64,000 nucleotides of DNA, from contig JAVDPC010000023.1 in NCBI GenBank assembly GCA_031296915.1, positions 42,405-106,404 on the forward strand, read 5' to 3'. Shown here one piece after another: positions 35,286-45,949 of the stretch; within the stretch, counting starts at the first letter, position 1; every line of letters begins with the position of its first letter. The stretch is from Cerasicoccus frondis (GTDB lineage: Bacteria; Verrucomicrobiota; Verrucomicrobiia; Opitutales; Cerasicoccaceae). The notes beneath the pieces are model-generated. The model had not been told where the DNA came from, ran no database searches, and worked only from the letters and a program-made list of their open reading frames with translations. The position numbers were made by a program, and so were the translations under genes.

Positions 35286-37946
35286 ATGAATAGACACCCC
35301 CGCCCCATCCTACTCACTCTCGCGCTTCCCCTCGCTGCCTTTGCTGCCGATATCCATTGGCATGGCGGAGCCGGTGATGACGATTTTAACAACGGCCTGA
35401 ACTGGACAGGCACTATCGCCCCCGCCAACGACTTGCTTAGCGATACGGCTGTTTTTGACGGAACACCTTCAACCCAACCCATCTCAATCCCCGCACACCG
35501 CCAAGTGTATGCCATCGAATTCGAAAGCGGCGGTTGGCAATTAGGCGGCGCTAATAACATTTCCTTAGCCGACTTGAGTAGCGACGGCATCGGCGAGAAC
35601 AAGTTCTCGATCGATGTTAAGCTGCAAAGCAATGCCAGTTGGGCAATTGGCAACACGCTAGTCCTGGACAGTGTTCTCTATCAATATAGCGATTCGCTCA
35701 CCATCCGCGGTGGTGGCGAACTCGTGCTCGCATCCCGCATCAAAGGCATACCGACATCCGGCAACCCAAGATCATTGCACATCAAAGACGCGACGGTTTT
35801 CATCGACGATGAGCGTGCTTATCCGAATTACGCGGCGGGCGCCGTTTATCTGGAAGAGCTGACTTCATGCCTCATCCTGCAAGCCACCCTATCAGAGGTA
35901 GAAAACTGGATTTCCCAAGGCGACATCGTCGACGCCTATGGCGATGGCCTGGCGCTGACAAATGATCCCACCACCGGCCTGACTTCCGTCATGCCTCAGA
36001 CTCAATTTGCCACGGAGTGGATCGCCACCAACGGAAACGGCGACTTCAACGACGCACTGAACTGGGACCGAGGCGAGGCGCCAGATGCCGATGACTTTGC
36101 GGTCTTCAGCAGCACCAACACCGGTGCGCCGGGCATCGTCAATTTGCCATCGTCGCAGACGGTGTTTGCCGTCGATTTTCAGGACACGGGTTGGACGCTG
36201 TCCAGCGCCAGCCAATACCTCCAGTTGATGGATGTATTCAGTGCAGGCAGCGGCGTAAGCACCTTCGACCTCGAGGTCCGCCTGGCTGGCGCTTCGTTCT
36301 GGGTCGCGCCCGAAGGCAACACGCTTTCCATCGCCGACACACTCACCCAAGTTGGCAACGACCTGACAGTCGACGGCGGCGGACGGTTTGAGTTCGCGCA
36401 GCGCATCCTCGGAATCAACTCCAATGGCGATACCTGGGGCCTCTATATCAACGAAGCCACCGTCTCCATCGCAGATAACAAAGTATTCCCCGACTACTCG
36501 ACCGGCATCGCGTTCTTCAACAATGCCAACGCCGTGCTGGAGCTGGAGGCCACCACCACACAGACGCAAGCGCTGATCGACAACGGCAGAATCATCGACC
36601 TGACCGGACTTGGCTTTATCCTGAACGATATCGGCAACGGCTGGACAGAAGTCACCACTGCGGTAGCGCCGCCCATTGCGGGCAATTGGCAACTTGAGTT
36701 CTTCGACAACTTCGAGGGAACGGAACTCGATGGCGACAAGTGGCGACTGGGCACGATGAACCCCGACATCGTGGGCATTGCTGAACTGAGCCCCGGCAAT
36801 GTTGAGCTCGCCGATGGCAAGCTGCGCCTGAGCGCCACGGTCCATGACGATGGCAATGGTAACGTAACTTACACCAGCGCGCAGATCAGCACCTTCAAAA
36901 AATATCGCCAACAGTATGGCTACTTCGAGGCGCGCATGCGCTACCCGGTCCTCGGCGGTTTCTGGCCAGCATTTTGGATGATGCCGGACCGGGGCAACTA
37001 CGGTCGCCGCGCCAAATACTTTGAATCCTTTTTAAAATTCGATCTGAGCGGAATCGATCCCAGCACCATTGCTTCGGCCGAGTTGCGACTCCATGTCGCC
37101 AGTCTCGAAGATGCCGCAAAGCACAGCGTGTGCATCATGGAGTTGGATGATGATAGCTGGAGCGAATCGACGCTTACGTGGAACAATAAGCCCGCCCCAA
37201 AGCCCATCTGGATTGAGCGTATCGCCAATGAGGCCGTGGTCGGCGCCGACATGATCGTCGATGTTTCCGACTACATTCTGGAGCAAGCGCAAGGCGATCA
37301 GGTCGTGAGCTTCGTTCTCTCGGATCAGTTCATGACGACAAAGGAAGTCAGCCTTCACACACGAGAGGCGACCGACCCAACGGTGCGCCCACGCCTCATC
37401 ATTGACGGCGTAACTCATTACCCGATCGCCGACACGCACGCGCACGAATTGAACCCGGACACCAACTATGGCAGCGCTGCCCTCATGACCGTGTGCGAAG
37501 GCTATGCCAACACGGCTTCGACCAAAACGATCGATGGTGGCCAAGGCATGGAAATCGACATCATGGAACACCTCGGTGTATGGGGGCCAGACACCGCTTC
37601 ACACGCACTGCATTGGGACGGCTACAATGCTGACCATAAATCGATGGGCAGCGGCGAGCTGGAGTTTCCTTCAACCGAAAGCGACTTCCATGTCTATGGC
37701 GTTTACTGGGATGAAGCTCTGATCGAGTTCTACATTGATGGCGTAAAGACCTTCACCTGGGGCAACGGCGAGAACGAAGAAACCTACGATGCGGACCGCA
37801 TCATGAACATCCCCGCATACCTGATCCTCACGCTTCAACTTGGCGGTTGGGACGGCAACCTGGGGGCCTTGGGCTCACACGTCGATGGCCAATACATCGA
37901 AGTCGATTGGGTGCGCGCCTGGAGCGGAACGCCCACCAACCCCTGA
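35286..37946 (+). CDS. GH16 endo-glucanase-type enzyme with inserted DNRLRE/CBM96-like module
   Basis: An 886-residue secreted enzyme with signal peptide MNRHPRPILLTLALPLAAFAA. Two related beta modules follow (about 21-235 and 240-460; compare DFNNGLNWTGTIAP with DFNDALNWDRGEAP). A GH16 fold starts near NWQLEFFDNFEGTEL, and the catalytic motif is E756-I-D758-I-M-E761. Between FWMMPDR and that motif sit about 180 extra residues (about 575-748), which the second GH16 here lacks. They contain FLKFDLSGIDPS and SWSESTLTWNNKP, typical of DNRLRE/CBM96 modules, and then ADTHAHELNPDTNYGSAAL, which is normally at the start of such a module. The order is therefore permuted. Likely substrate: a beta-glucan or galactan. 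Confidence 0.85.
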   Translation: MNRHPRPILLTLALPLAAFAADIHWHGGAGDDDFNNGLNWTGTIAPANDLLSDTAVFDGTPSTQPISIPAHRQVYAIEFESGGWQLGGANNISLADLSSDGIGENKFSIDVKLQSNASWAIGNTLVLDSVLYQYSDSLTIRGGGELVLASRIKGIPTSGNPRSLHIKDATVFIDDERAYPNYAAGAVYLEELTSCLILQATLSEVENWISQGDIVDAYGDGLALTNDPTTGLTSVMPQTQFATEWIATNGNGDFNDALNWDRGEAPDADDFAVFSSTNTGAPGIVNLPSSQTVFAVDFQDTGWTLSSASQYLQLMDVFSAGSGVSTFDLEVRLAGASFWVAPEGNTLSIADTLTQVGNDLTVDGGGRFEFAQRILGINSNGDTWGLYINEATVSIADNKVFPDYSTGIAFFNNANAVLELEATTTQTQALIDNGRIIDLTGLGFILNDIGNGWTEVTTAVAPPIAGNWQLEFFDNFEGTELDGDKWRLGTMNPDIVGIAELSPGNVELADGKLRLSATVHDDGNGNVTYTSAQISTFKKYRQQYGYFEARMRYPVLGGFWPAFWMMPDRGNYGRRAKYFESFLKFDLSGIDPSTIASAELRLHVASLEDAAKHSVCIMELDDDSWSESTLTWNNKPAPKPIWIERIANEAVVGADMIVDVSDYILEQAQGDQVVSFVLSDQFMTTKEVSLHTREATDPTVRPRLIIDGVTHYPIADTHAHELNPDTNYGSAALMTVCEGYANTASTKTIDGGQGMEIDIMEHLGVWGPDTASHALHWDGYNADHKSMGSGELEFPSTESDFHVYGVYWDEALIEFYIDGVKTFTWGNGENEETYDADRIMNIPAYLILTLQLGGWDGNLGALGSHVDGQYIEVDWVRAWSGTPTNP

Positions 37947-37971
37947 TCACCGCGAATGAGCCAGCATACTA

Positions 37972-38039
37972 GCAGCGACCCAATATCCCAGCCAATGCCC
38001 TGTCTAGCGAATCACCGGGCGGCGGCGGGCGGTCGCTGC
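37972..38039. repeat. Inverted repeat between GH16 and GH1-AraC genes
   Basis: GCAGCGACC (37972-37980) is inverted at 38031-38039 as GGTCGCTGC, with a GC-rich centre. Just after it lies an 11-base palindrome GATCA-G-TGATC near 38060. Transcript terminator of the GH16 gene or an operator for the following gene are both possible. Confidence 0.45.
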
Positions 38040-38067
38040 GTATGGCGAATGTTAGACCGATCAGTGA

Positions 38068-39912
<1,845 letters not shown>

Positions 39913-40009
39913 CCCACAAGACTGCCACAGCATATCGCGCAAGCCATTAGCCCCTGAGACCATCGCTTTTTATATCAGACGACAATCCCCCTGGATTCCA
40001 ATACACCTA

Positions 40010-42019
40010 ATGAAATCGAAAAAAGACCGATACCGCAAAAGCGCACTCACGCTAATGGCTTCCTGCATTCTCGCCTGCACCATGGCGCTCCCAATGAAGG
40101 CCGCAGGCAATGCCGACGAACCAAACGACCTGTTCGCCGTCGATGCCTCAACCGATGTGAGTAAACTCAAGACGACGCACACCGCAGCAACTCTTAAAGA
40201 CAACAACGGCGACTACACGCTGGAACTCACATTTGGAACTGAGATCGCTTACCCCGCGTTTTACTTTCCCGTTCCGTCCACCGGCTGGGATCTGTCACAG
40301 TATAACGGTGTGGAAGTAGACATCACCAACCCCGGCTCCAAGCCCGTCGGTATCGGCATGCGCGTGGACAACGAAGGCGCCTGGAAGGACTCCCCTTGGA
40401 GCAGCAACTACATCCGGATCAAGCCCGGCCAAACCAAGACCCTCAAGGTCACTTTTGGTCTGGAAAAAGATAAACCCGGTTACCCGCTCGATCCATCCAG
40501 GATCACGCAAATACAGCTGTTCACCATGAAACCGAAAGCGCCGGTCACCATTCAAATTTCTGACCTAAGGGGCTTCGCTTCCTCGGCATCCGAGTCGCAA
40601 CCAGAGAAGTCAGCAAACAACCAACAGCCCAACATGAATCGCCCACGGATTCAGGGCGAGCTGATCCACCTGGACCAATCGACCGACTTCAGCGGCTACG
40701 AGAAATTCCATTCCGATCTTTCGCTTATCGAGCATGATGGCGAGCCGGCACTGGAAATTGTCTTCAGCACCGACGACTCCTACCCCGCCCTGCATTTTCC
40801 GATTCCCGATGGTGGCTGGAATCTATCGGACTACGCCGGGGTCCAAGTGCAAGTCACCAACCCCGGCGCCGAGCGCATTGGCGTCGGCATGCGCGTGGAT
40901 AACGAAGGCTCTTGGAAGGATCGCCCCTGGAACTCCAGCTACACGCGCATCAAGCCGGGAGAAACCAAGACCCTGCAGGTCGTCTTCGGCAAGGACGGCA
41001 ACAACCCGGGCTACCCCCTCGACTCAAGCCGAGTAAGCAAGATTCAGCTCTTCACGATGAAGCCGAAGACACCCGTGACCGTTATCGCAAAAAACTTGAA
41101 GGCATTTGGCTCCCCTCAAGAGATTCAAGGCACCGATGCCAACGACAGCTTTAGCTCGATAAAGGACATTTCCACCCCCGTGACTCCGGCCGATTGGGTG
41201 GGCCAGCGTCCACCGGTCGACGGCGATTGGGTCCTTACTTTTGAGGATGATTTCGACGGCGATACTCTGGATGAAACCAAGTGGCTCAAGTGCGATAGCC
41301 ACTTCAGCAAATTTTTCATCTATCAGGAAGAGAACAGTTACGTGGAAGACGGCGTGCTCAAACTCAGGGCCGAGAAAAAGCCTGTCGACGGCCGCGAATA
41401 TACGTCCGGGCAGATTGAATCATTCGGCAAATGGGCCCAGCAATATGGCTACTTCGAAGCACGCGTTAAGCTACCCACCACCCGGGGTTTCTGGCCGGCA
41501 TTTTGGCTGATGCCGGATCGCTACGTCGATGGCCCATCGGATCAGAGATCCATCTGGATTCGCAACAGCACCAAATGGGGCGGCATGGAATTCGATATCC
41601 TAGAGCACCTCTGTGAATGGGGCCCCGGGCGCAACAACGTGGCCGTTCACTGGGACGGCTATCAGGATGAGCACAAAAGCTGGGGCAACAACAAAGTATT
41701 CTTTGGACCGACCCCGGATGGCTGGCATTACTTCGGCATGCTTTGGGAACCCGGTAAGCTCACCTGGTTCATCGATGGCATTAAAAAAGCCGAATGGACA
41801 AACGAGAACATTGGTTCGGTCCCGGCATACATGAAAATCAGCCTGCAACTTGGCGGGTGGGCCACGGAAGACATCGACATGGAAAACATTCACCAAACCT
41901 ACGACATTGATTCCGTTCGCGTTTGGCAAAAGAAGGAATACATCGACAATCCTCCAACACAGGCCCCGCTTCCCGCTGATCGGCAAGCACACATCGACCA
42001 AGCAGCAAAAGACGCCTGA
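40010..42019 (+). CDS. GH16 enzyme with duplicated N-terminal carbohydrate-binding-like modules
   Basis: A 669-residue secreted protein; the N-terminus (KDRYRKSALTLMASCILACT) looks like a signal peptide. Two copies of a module of about 150 residues (about 41-190 and 218-367) align at a 177-codon offset: each has YPAFYFPVPSTGW / YPALHFPIPDGGW, GIGMRVDNEG or GVGMRVDNEG, and TQIQLFTMKPK / SKIQLFTMKPK. They resemble carbohydrate-binding domains of agarase-type enzymes; that is inference. GH16 follows (about 395-645), with the active site E527-F-D529-I-L-E532 in GGMEFDILEHL. It lacks the insertion seen in the other GH16. Likely a beta-glucanase or agarase-like enzyme. Confidence 0.9.
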   Translation: MKSKKDRYRKSALTLMASCILACTMALPMKAAGNADEPNDLFAVDASTDVSKLKTTHTAATLKDNNGDYTLELTFGTEIAYPAFYFPVPSTGWDLSQYNGVEVDITNPGSKPVGIGMRVDNEGAWKDSPWSSNYIRIKPGQTKTLKVTFGLEKDKPGYPLDPSRITQIQLFTMKPKAPVTIQISDLRGFASSASESQPEKSANNQQPNMNRPRIQGELIHLDQSTDFSGYEKFHSDLSLIEHDGEPALEIVFSTDDSYPALHFPIPDGGWNLSDYAGVQVQVTNPGAERIGVGMRVDNEGSWKDRPWNSSYTRIKPGETKTLQVVFGKDGNNPGYPLDSSRVSKIQLFTMKPKTPVTVIAKNLKAFGSPQEIQGTDANDSFSSIKDISTPVTPADWVGQRPPVDGDWVLTFEDDFDGDTLDETKWLKCDSHFSKFFIYQEENSYVEDGVLKLRAEKKPVDGREYTSGQIESFGKWAQQYGYFEARVKLPTTRGFWPAFWLMPDRYVDGPSDQRSIWIRNSTKWGGMEFDILEHLCEWGPGRNNVAVHWDGYQDEHKSWGNNKVFFGPTPDGWHYFGMLWEPGKLTWFIDGIKKAEWTNENIGSVPAYMKISLQLGGWATEDIDMENIHQTYDIDSVRVWQKKEYIDNPPTQAPLPADRQAHIDQAAKDA

Positions 42020-42252
42020 TTGGCTCCTGAAATGGGTAAGGGCATACAGAGAGTCCTCTAATTACTCATCCCATGTAACGATATCCGACTAAATATACCC
42101 TATACGCTGACCAAAACATCGGAAATGCGTACAACTTCAGTCGGAAAGCATACTGTTCAACCACTGCTGTTTATGCTAGAGTCAATCACCTATACCATTT
42201 GAAAGTGCGAATGACGCATTCAACTAACCCTATAAATAAAAAACGATTACCC

Positions 42253-43665
42253 ATGAATCACTCGACTCACACCCCGTTTACTTCATTTACGTCGATTAAC
42301 GTATCCCTTGCCGCGGCCATTTTATCATCCTTTTCCATCGCAACCGTGAGTGCATCGGTCACCCCTAGCGGATTCACGACTCCCGAATCCAGCGACGCAT
42401 TCTGGTCCACCGGTGGCGATGCTGGCACACAAGTTCAAGTCGGCAACAGCTCCGGTGACGGCTCGTTACTCATCGACGGTGGCAGCACCCTGACCTCCGC
42501 CCGCGGCTTCATCGCCAATACCAGCGGGGTTACTGGCAGTGTCACGATCACTGGCTCCGGCTCCGCATGGAACCTCGCTACCGGGGAATTTCTCAACGTC
42601 GGGCAGGATGGCAATGGCACGCTGCTCATTTCCAACGGCGGCGGTTTGACCACGGAAGGCACCAGTAACATTGGCAACACCGCTGGCTCGATCGGTCGGG
42701 CCACCATTACAGGTACAGGCTCCTACTGGAATTCCGGCTCCATCTTTCTGGGTAATTCCGGTGACGGCGCCGTTGTCGTGAGCGACGGCGCAAACGTCAC
42801 TGCAGGCGGAATCTCTCTGGGCCGCAGCTCAGGCGGTGTCGGTTCCTTATTCGTCACCGGCAGCGGTTCCAGCGTATCAACGGATACCATTTCCAACATT
42901 GGCTTTGCCGGCTCCGGCTCGCTTACGGTTGCAAACGGCGGCAGCTACTCAACCACTGCGAGCAAGAACATCATCGTAAACCGTAATGGAGCCGCCGAAT
43001 CCGGCAGGGTAAATATCCACGTTACCAACAACAGCATGGTGAATGCCGCCGGGCAGTTCCAAAACAACGATACGGTCAGCCTCTTTGCGTCACCCACCCT
43101 CTCCGGCGGAACCTATACGCCGATCACCGCGAGTTCCTTCACTGGAACCGATGGCGGATACATCACTTGGGGCGGAGACTGGAATATTAGCAACGAATTT
43201 GTCGTCAACGCCGCCAGCGCCTCTACCGGTGTAGTCAGCGGAGACTTGAGCGGCCAGCGTCTGAGCTATGATGGCGGTAATTTTGTAGCCGCGTTCCGTG
43301 ACGATGTCGGTAGCGGAGATTTCTCTGCCACCAGCTTGAGCGTGAGTGAAATCAATGGCGAAACGGTCCTCAGCGCTTACACCGTATCCTCCACTTTATC
43401 AGAGTCACCGGACTACATCTATCTGTCTCTTTTGGTGGGCGCATCGGTAGAAGAATACAGCATTTACTTCCGAGAGGATGATCAACAATCCTGGTCGATC
43501 GCCGCAGTCGAGAACGTCATTTATGATGGCGAATACCTCAGCTTTACCATTAGTCAAGCCGGTGATTATGCCGCTACCAACAGCATCATTCCAGAGCCGT
43601 CCACCTACGCATTGATCTTAGCGTTTGGTGCATTCGGCGCATTGATCCGCAGAAAGCGCAGATAG
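42253..43665 (+). CDS. PEP-CTERM protein with beta-repeat passenger
   Basis: A 470-residue protein with a signal peptide near MNHSTHTPFTSFTSINVSLA. The mature part has repeats of about 45 residues: GSLLIDGGSTL, GTLLISNGGGL, GAVVVSDGAN, GSLTVANGG, each in a G-x-L/V-x-V/I-x-x-G frame with intervening ITGSGSAWN / ITGTGSYWN / VTGSGSSVS, giving a likely beta-helix. The C-terminus PEPSTYALILAFGAFGALIR followed by RKRR is a PEP-CTERM signal that is cut and anchored by exosortase (not in this window). The ATG at 42253 is preferred over an upstream frame start. Expected outside the cell or in exopolysaccharide matrix. Confidence 0.88.
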   Translation: MNHSTHTPFTSFTSINVSLAAAILSSFSIATVSASVTPSGFTTPESSDAFWSTGGDAGTQVQVGNSSGDGSLLIDGGSTLTSARGFIANTSGVTGSVTITGSGSAWNLATGEFLNVGQDGNGTLLISNGGGLTTEGTSNIGNTAGSIGRATITGTGSYWNSGSIFLGNSGDGAVVVSDGANVTAGGISLGRSSGGVGSLFVTGSGSSVSTDTISNIGFAGSGSLTVANGGSYSTTASKNIIVNRNGAAESGRVNIHVTNNSMVNAAGQFQNNDTVSLFASPTLSGGTYTPITASSFTGTDGGYITWGGDWNISNEFVVNAASASTGVVSGDLSGQRLSYDGGNFVAAFRDDVGSGDFSATSLSVSEINGETVLSAYTVSSTLSESPDYIYLSLLVGASVEEYSIYFREDDQQSWSIAAVENVIYDGEYLSFTISQAGDYAATNSIIPEPSTYALILAFGAFGALIRRKRR

Positions 43666-43772
43666 TAAATCACGAAAGCTCTAACAGCCTGCTTAAGCAC
43701 ACATAACTGCGTCTGCAAAGGTCAATCAACGGTAACTGCCTGACCAAGAGCCTCGGATTACGCCAGTAGAGT

Positions 43773-43815
43773 GCCAGACTTCGAGATCTCCATAATGGAG
43801 ATCTCGAAGTCTGGC
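43773..43815. repeat. Perfect 21-bp inverted repeat (43 nt)
   Basis: Two 21-base arms, starting GCCAGACTTCGAGATCTCC, are separated by a single A and are perfectly complementary. As RNA it is a hairpin with almost no loop and no U-run, so it is not a standard intrinsic terminator, although it lies 108 bp after the PEP-CTERM stop. A DNA-binding site or a mobile-element end is possible. Confidence 0.8.
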
Positions 43816-44232
43816 TCTGCTTGTGCACGCATAAAATTACAGCGTAGCACATCTTCAATAGGATTCCCGCGCCTAGCCTATTATTTCAAGCGCCCAACAA
43901 GACTCATCTCCAAACGATAGGCTGCCCCAAAAAGAAGACCTTCCATGCCTGACGGCCTTCCTACAAACAACGCGACACAGCGAGAGACCTTGAAATAGGT
44001 AGGCTACAGCAGTGGCTGAGCACTCAGATGACACCGGCATCAATCACTGCCTCTGTTTGATCGGGTACCTGTTGACCGCGATTGAATGGGACTGAGCCCA
44101 CCGATTCTCCCCAAAGACCTAACAACGATCTAAATAAACGTGACCCCATATTAGTCACACCGACAAGCTACATAAACCGTTGATTTCTAGGCGACTTGCA
44201 ACGTTCTGACCAGTGGTGACACACCATCTTAG

Positions 44233-44454
44233 ATGGTACCCCCCCGGGGACTCGAACCTACACATTCAAATTCGCAAAGCATTGATCAACAAACATCTTA
44301 CAAATCAGGCTCACCCCAAAACACACAAATACACCCACAAGATTCTGGCTCAAAATGTCCCATTCTACAGCGAGTTGTCGAACTATGGCGAACGCTCCCA
44401 AAGCCTTTGAAGCTGGCGATTTTAGCAATCATTGATTCGCATGATAATCCCTAA
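44233..44454 (+). pseudogene. Small frame, possible tail of an integrase remnant
   Basis: A 73-codon frame whose end, VVELWRTLPKPLKLAILAII, resembles the C-terminal tails of integrase-like proteins as I recall them. Its start is antisense to the tRNA-like sequence, giving VPPRGLEPT, which is a well-known artefact of reading antisense to a tRNA 3' end. I have little confidence that it is expressed. Confidence 0.25.
44234..44258 (-). repeat. tRNA 3'-end-like remnant, possible attachment site
   Basis: The minus strand reads GGTTCGAGTCCCC followed by a G-run, TACCA: the T-loop sequence GTTCGAGTCC and a terminal CCA, as in the 3' end of a tRNA gene. The rest of a tRNA cannot be found (no D-arm or anticodon stem upstream, and the T-stem is imperfect). 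Such tails remain where elements integrate in tRNA genes. A chance resemblance is possible. An adjacent dyad, ACCATC-TTA-GATGGT, lies at 44223-44237. Confidence 0.35.
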
Positions 44455-44845
44455 CCTGTGTAGAGTTCAAGGGAGTCACCCACAAGCCGCATAAGCAGAT
44501 TTCGAATCGAGATTACATCGTCCAGCTAGTCTGCCAGCAACTCAAGCGCTACTAAAGAAAATATCCTCGATCCAAATCGTACATGCTGGGTTCTATTCGA
44601 CCCCAAAGTAATTGTAGCGGCGGCAATCATCTAACCGAAGCGCCTTCATCCACAAACACTACATGGCATGTTAGTGGTGATGATGATGTGTATGTATGCC
44701 CCAAGCCCATAGCTTTCCCGACCAGAGGACTTGGTCATCAGATTCAATATAAGCGTCATGCCAAGCACCATTGGGTTGCTCTTGACAGTGCTGAGTTTCG
44801 GAGCACATGCACCTATCGTAGCTACGATAACTACGATAGTTTGCA

Positions 44846-45059
44846 TCACGCGGCGATCACGCTATGACGCTTTGCGTATGAGGCGGGCGTCATGGCTGGG
44901 ATTTGGTGATTCGTAGCTTTGGGCAAGGTCTCCAAGAGATAGCGAAGGTAGGCGTATGGTTCGAGTCCTTGTCGTTTGGCGGACTCGACGATAGTGTAGA
45001 GGATGGCGCTGGTTTTGCCGGATGCTTCGGAGCCGATGAAGAGCCAGTTTTTTTTGTTA
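44846..45059 (-). pseudogene. IS66-family transposase C-terminal remnant
   Basis: Reading the minus strand gives KNWLFIGSEASGKTSAILYT followed by IVESAKRQGLEPYAYLRYLL and TLPKATNHQIPAM before a TGA at 44846-44848. This matches the C-terminal domain of IS66 TnpC (typical NWLFxGSxxGGxxxAxLYSL). The rest of the transposase is missing upstream of about 45060, where the plus-strand remnant begins. Confidence 0.8.
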
Positions 45060-45074
45060 TGGAAAGCTTTTCAT

Positions 45075-45278
45075 AACGCGAAGAACTTCCTGTTCATTGG
45101 ACATCCCGACGCCGGACAACGCTCCGCAGTCATTTACTCCATCGTGGTCTCCTGTCAGCGCCATCGCGTCAACCCCTTCGATTACCTCCGGGATGTCCTG
45201 ACCCGCTTGCCCAAGATGACCAACCAGGACGACATCAGCGCACTGGCACCATCCAAATGGTCGTTACCAACCACGTGA
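45075..45278 (+). pseudogene. Second IS66-family transposase C-terminal remnant
   Basis: Residues NAKNFLFIGHPDAGQRSAVI and YDYLRDVLTRLPKMT-like FDYLRDVLTRLPKMTNQDD end at a TGA at 45276. It is another IS66 TnpC tail, different in sequence from the minus-strand one. The two remnants face outward from a junction near 45060-45075, so both were cut at about the same point, possibly by a rearrangement joining two elements. Confidence 0.8.
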
Positions 45279-45303
45279 CCTCACGGCATCAATCTTTGGT
45301 AAA

Positions 45304-45343
45304 TGACGTCACGTCATTGGTCCATGTGAAGTCACGTCATTGC
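45304..45343. repeat. Direct repeats with TGACGTCA-like palindromes
   Basis: TGACGTCACGTCATTGG (45304-45320) and TGAAGTCACGTCATTGC (45327-45343) are near-identical at a 23-base spacing. The first forms the palindrome AATGACGT-C-ACGTCATT. A degenerate third copy (TGACCTCACGGCATC) lies near 45279. Possibly the inner end of an IS66 element. Confidence 0.5.
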
Positions 45344-45580
45344 CAAATATCGTCAGACCTGCCCAACGACACTCCGCGTCAATAGGGCCGAGCGTCGGAC
45401 GTTTACCATCTAGGGGGCGAGAAGAAAAGCCATCCAGCCCATCCGCTGAGCGTGACGTGGACTTTCGGACCAATGACGACGGACAGCAGGAGTGGGTGTT
45501 CGAGTGAGTTTGCTACTTTGGGGAATTATTTCGGGCGAAAATTATCCCATAAAAAATTAGCTCAATTAAGAGGTCTAAAG

Positions 45581-45925
45581 CTATGCTAGTTTGTTGAGTT
45601 CACGTCTCGCCATGCACTGCTGATCCACTCCCCAAAAATCAACATGAGCTTGCTCCAGAAAGTGAAAACATTTCCCTAAATTGGGATTTTTCGCCAACAT
45701 TCTATCAAAATGAGCGTTTGCTATTTCAAGATTGTTGTCCACGCCTTTGATTTCAAAACACAATTTACGAGCATACATACCCCTTCTGTTGCTCCAGCGC
45801 TTAAGAGCCATTGCTGCTTGGTCGAATTGATCGGAAAGATCACTTTCCTCATCGATGATTACAATCAATGTCGCAGAAAAGTATTCATCATTGCCCTGAA
45901 TGTAACTGGTCTCAAAAAAATCCAT
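45581..45925 (-). CDS. Small unknown protein, candidate second immunity gene
   Basis: A 114-residue protein with no signal peptide and no recognisable motif. It is 24 bp downstream of the first immunity gene on the same strand. In RHS loci, downstream small genes are often immunity proteins of current or displaced toxin tips, so this is a candidate orphan immunity gene. The rich content of Asp, Glu, Asn and Cys is compatible but not diagnostic. Confidence 0.5.
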   Translation of the reverse strand: MDFFETSYIQGNDEYFSATLIVIIDEESDLSDQFDQAAMALKRWSNRRGMYARKLCFEIKGVDNNLEIANAHFDRMLAKNPNLGKCFHFLEQAHVDFWGVDQQCMARRELNKLA

Positions 45926-45949
45926 TCCAAAAATTAGTAATGTTAAAAA

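Larger units (their letters stand above)
43666..45580. other. Gene-poor accessory zone
   Basis: About 1.9 kb with no intact gene. It holds a 43-nt perfect palindrome (43773-43815), a tRNA-3'-end-like remnant (44234-44258) with a small chimeric frame, a short inverted-repeat cluster (44813-44840, CTATCGTAG and CTACGATAG), two IS66 transposase remnants (44846-45278) and direct repeats (45304-45343). I see nothing in 43816-44222 and little in 45344-45580. Confidence 0.65.

Noticed and set aside
44234-44310. Complete tRNA gene
   Set aside because: No anticodon arm, D-arm or 5' acceptor strand pairs with the 3' remnant.
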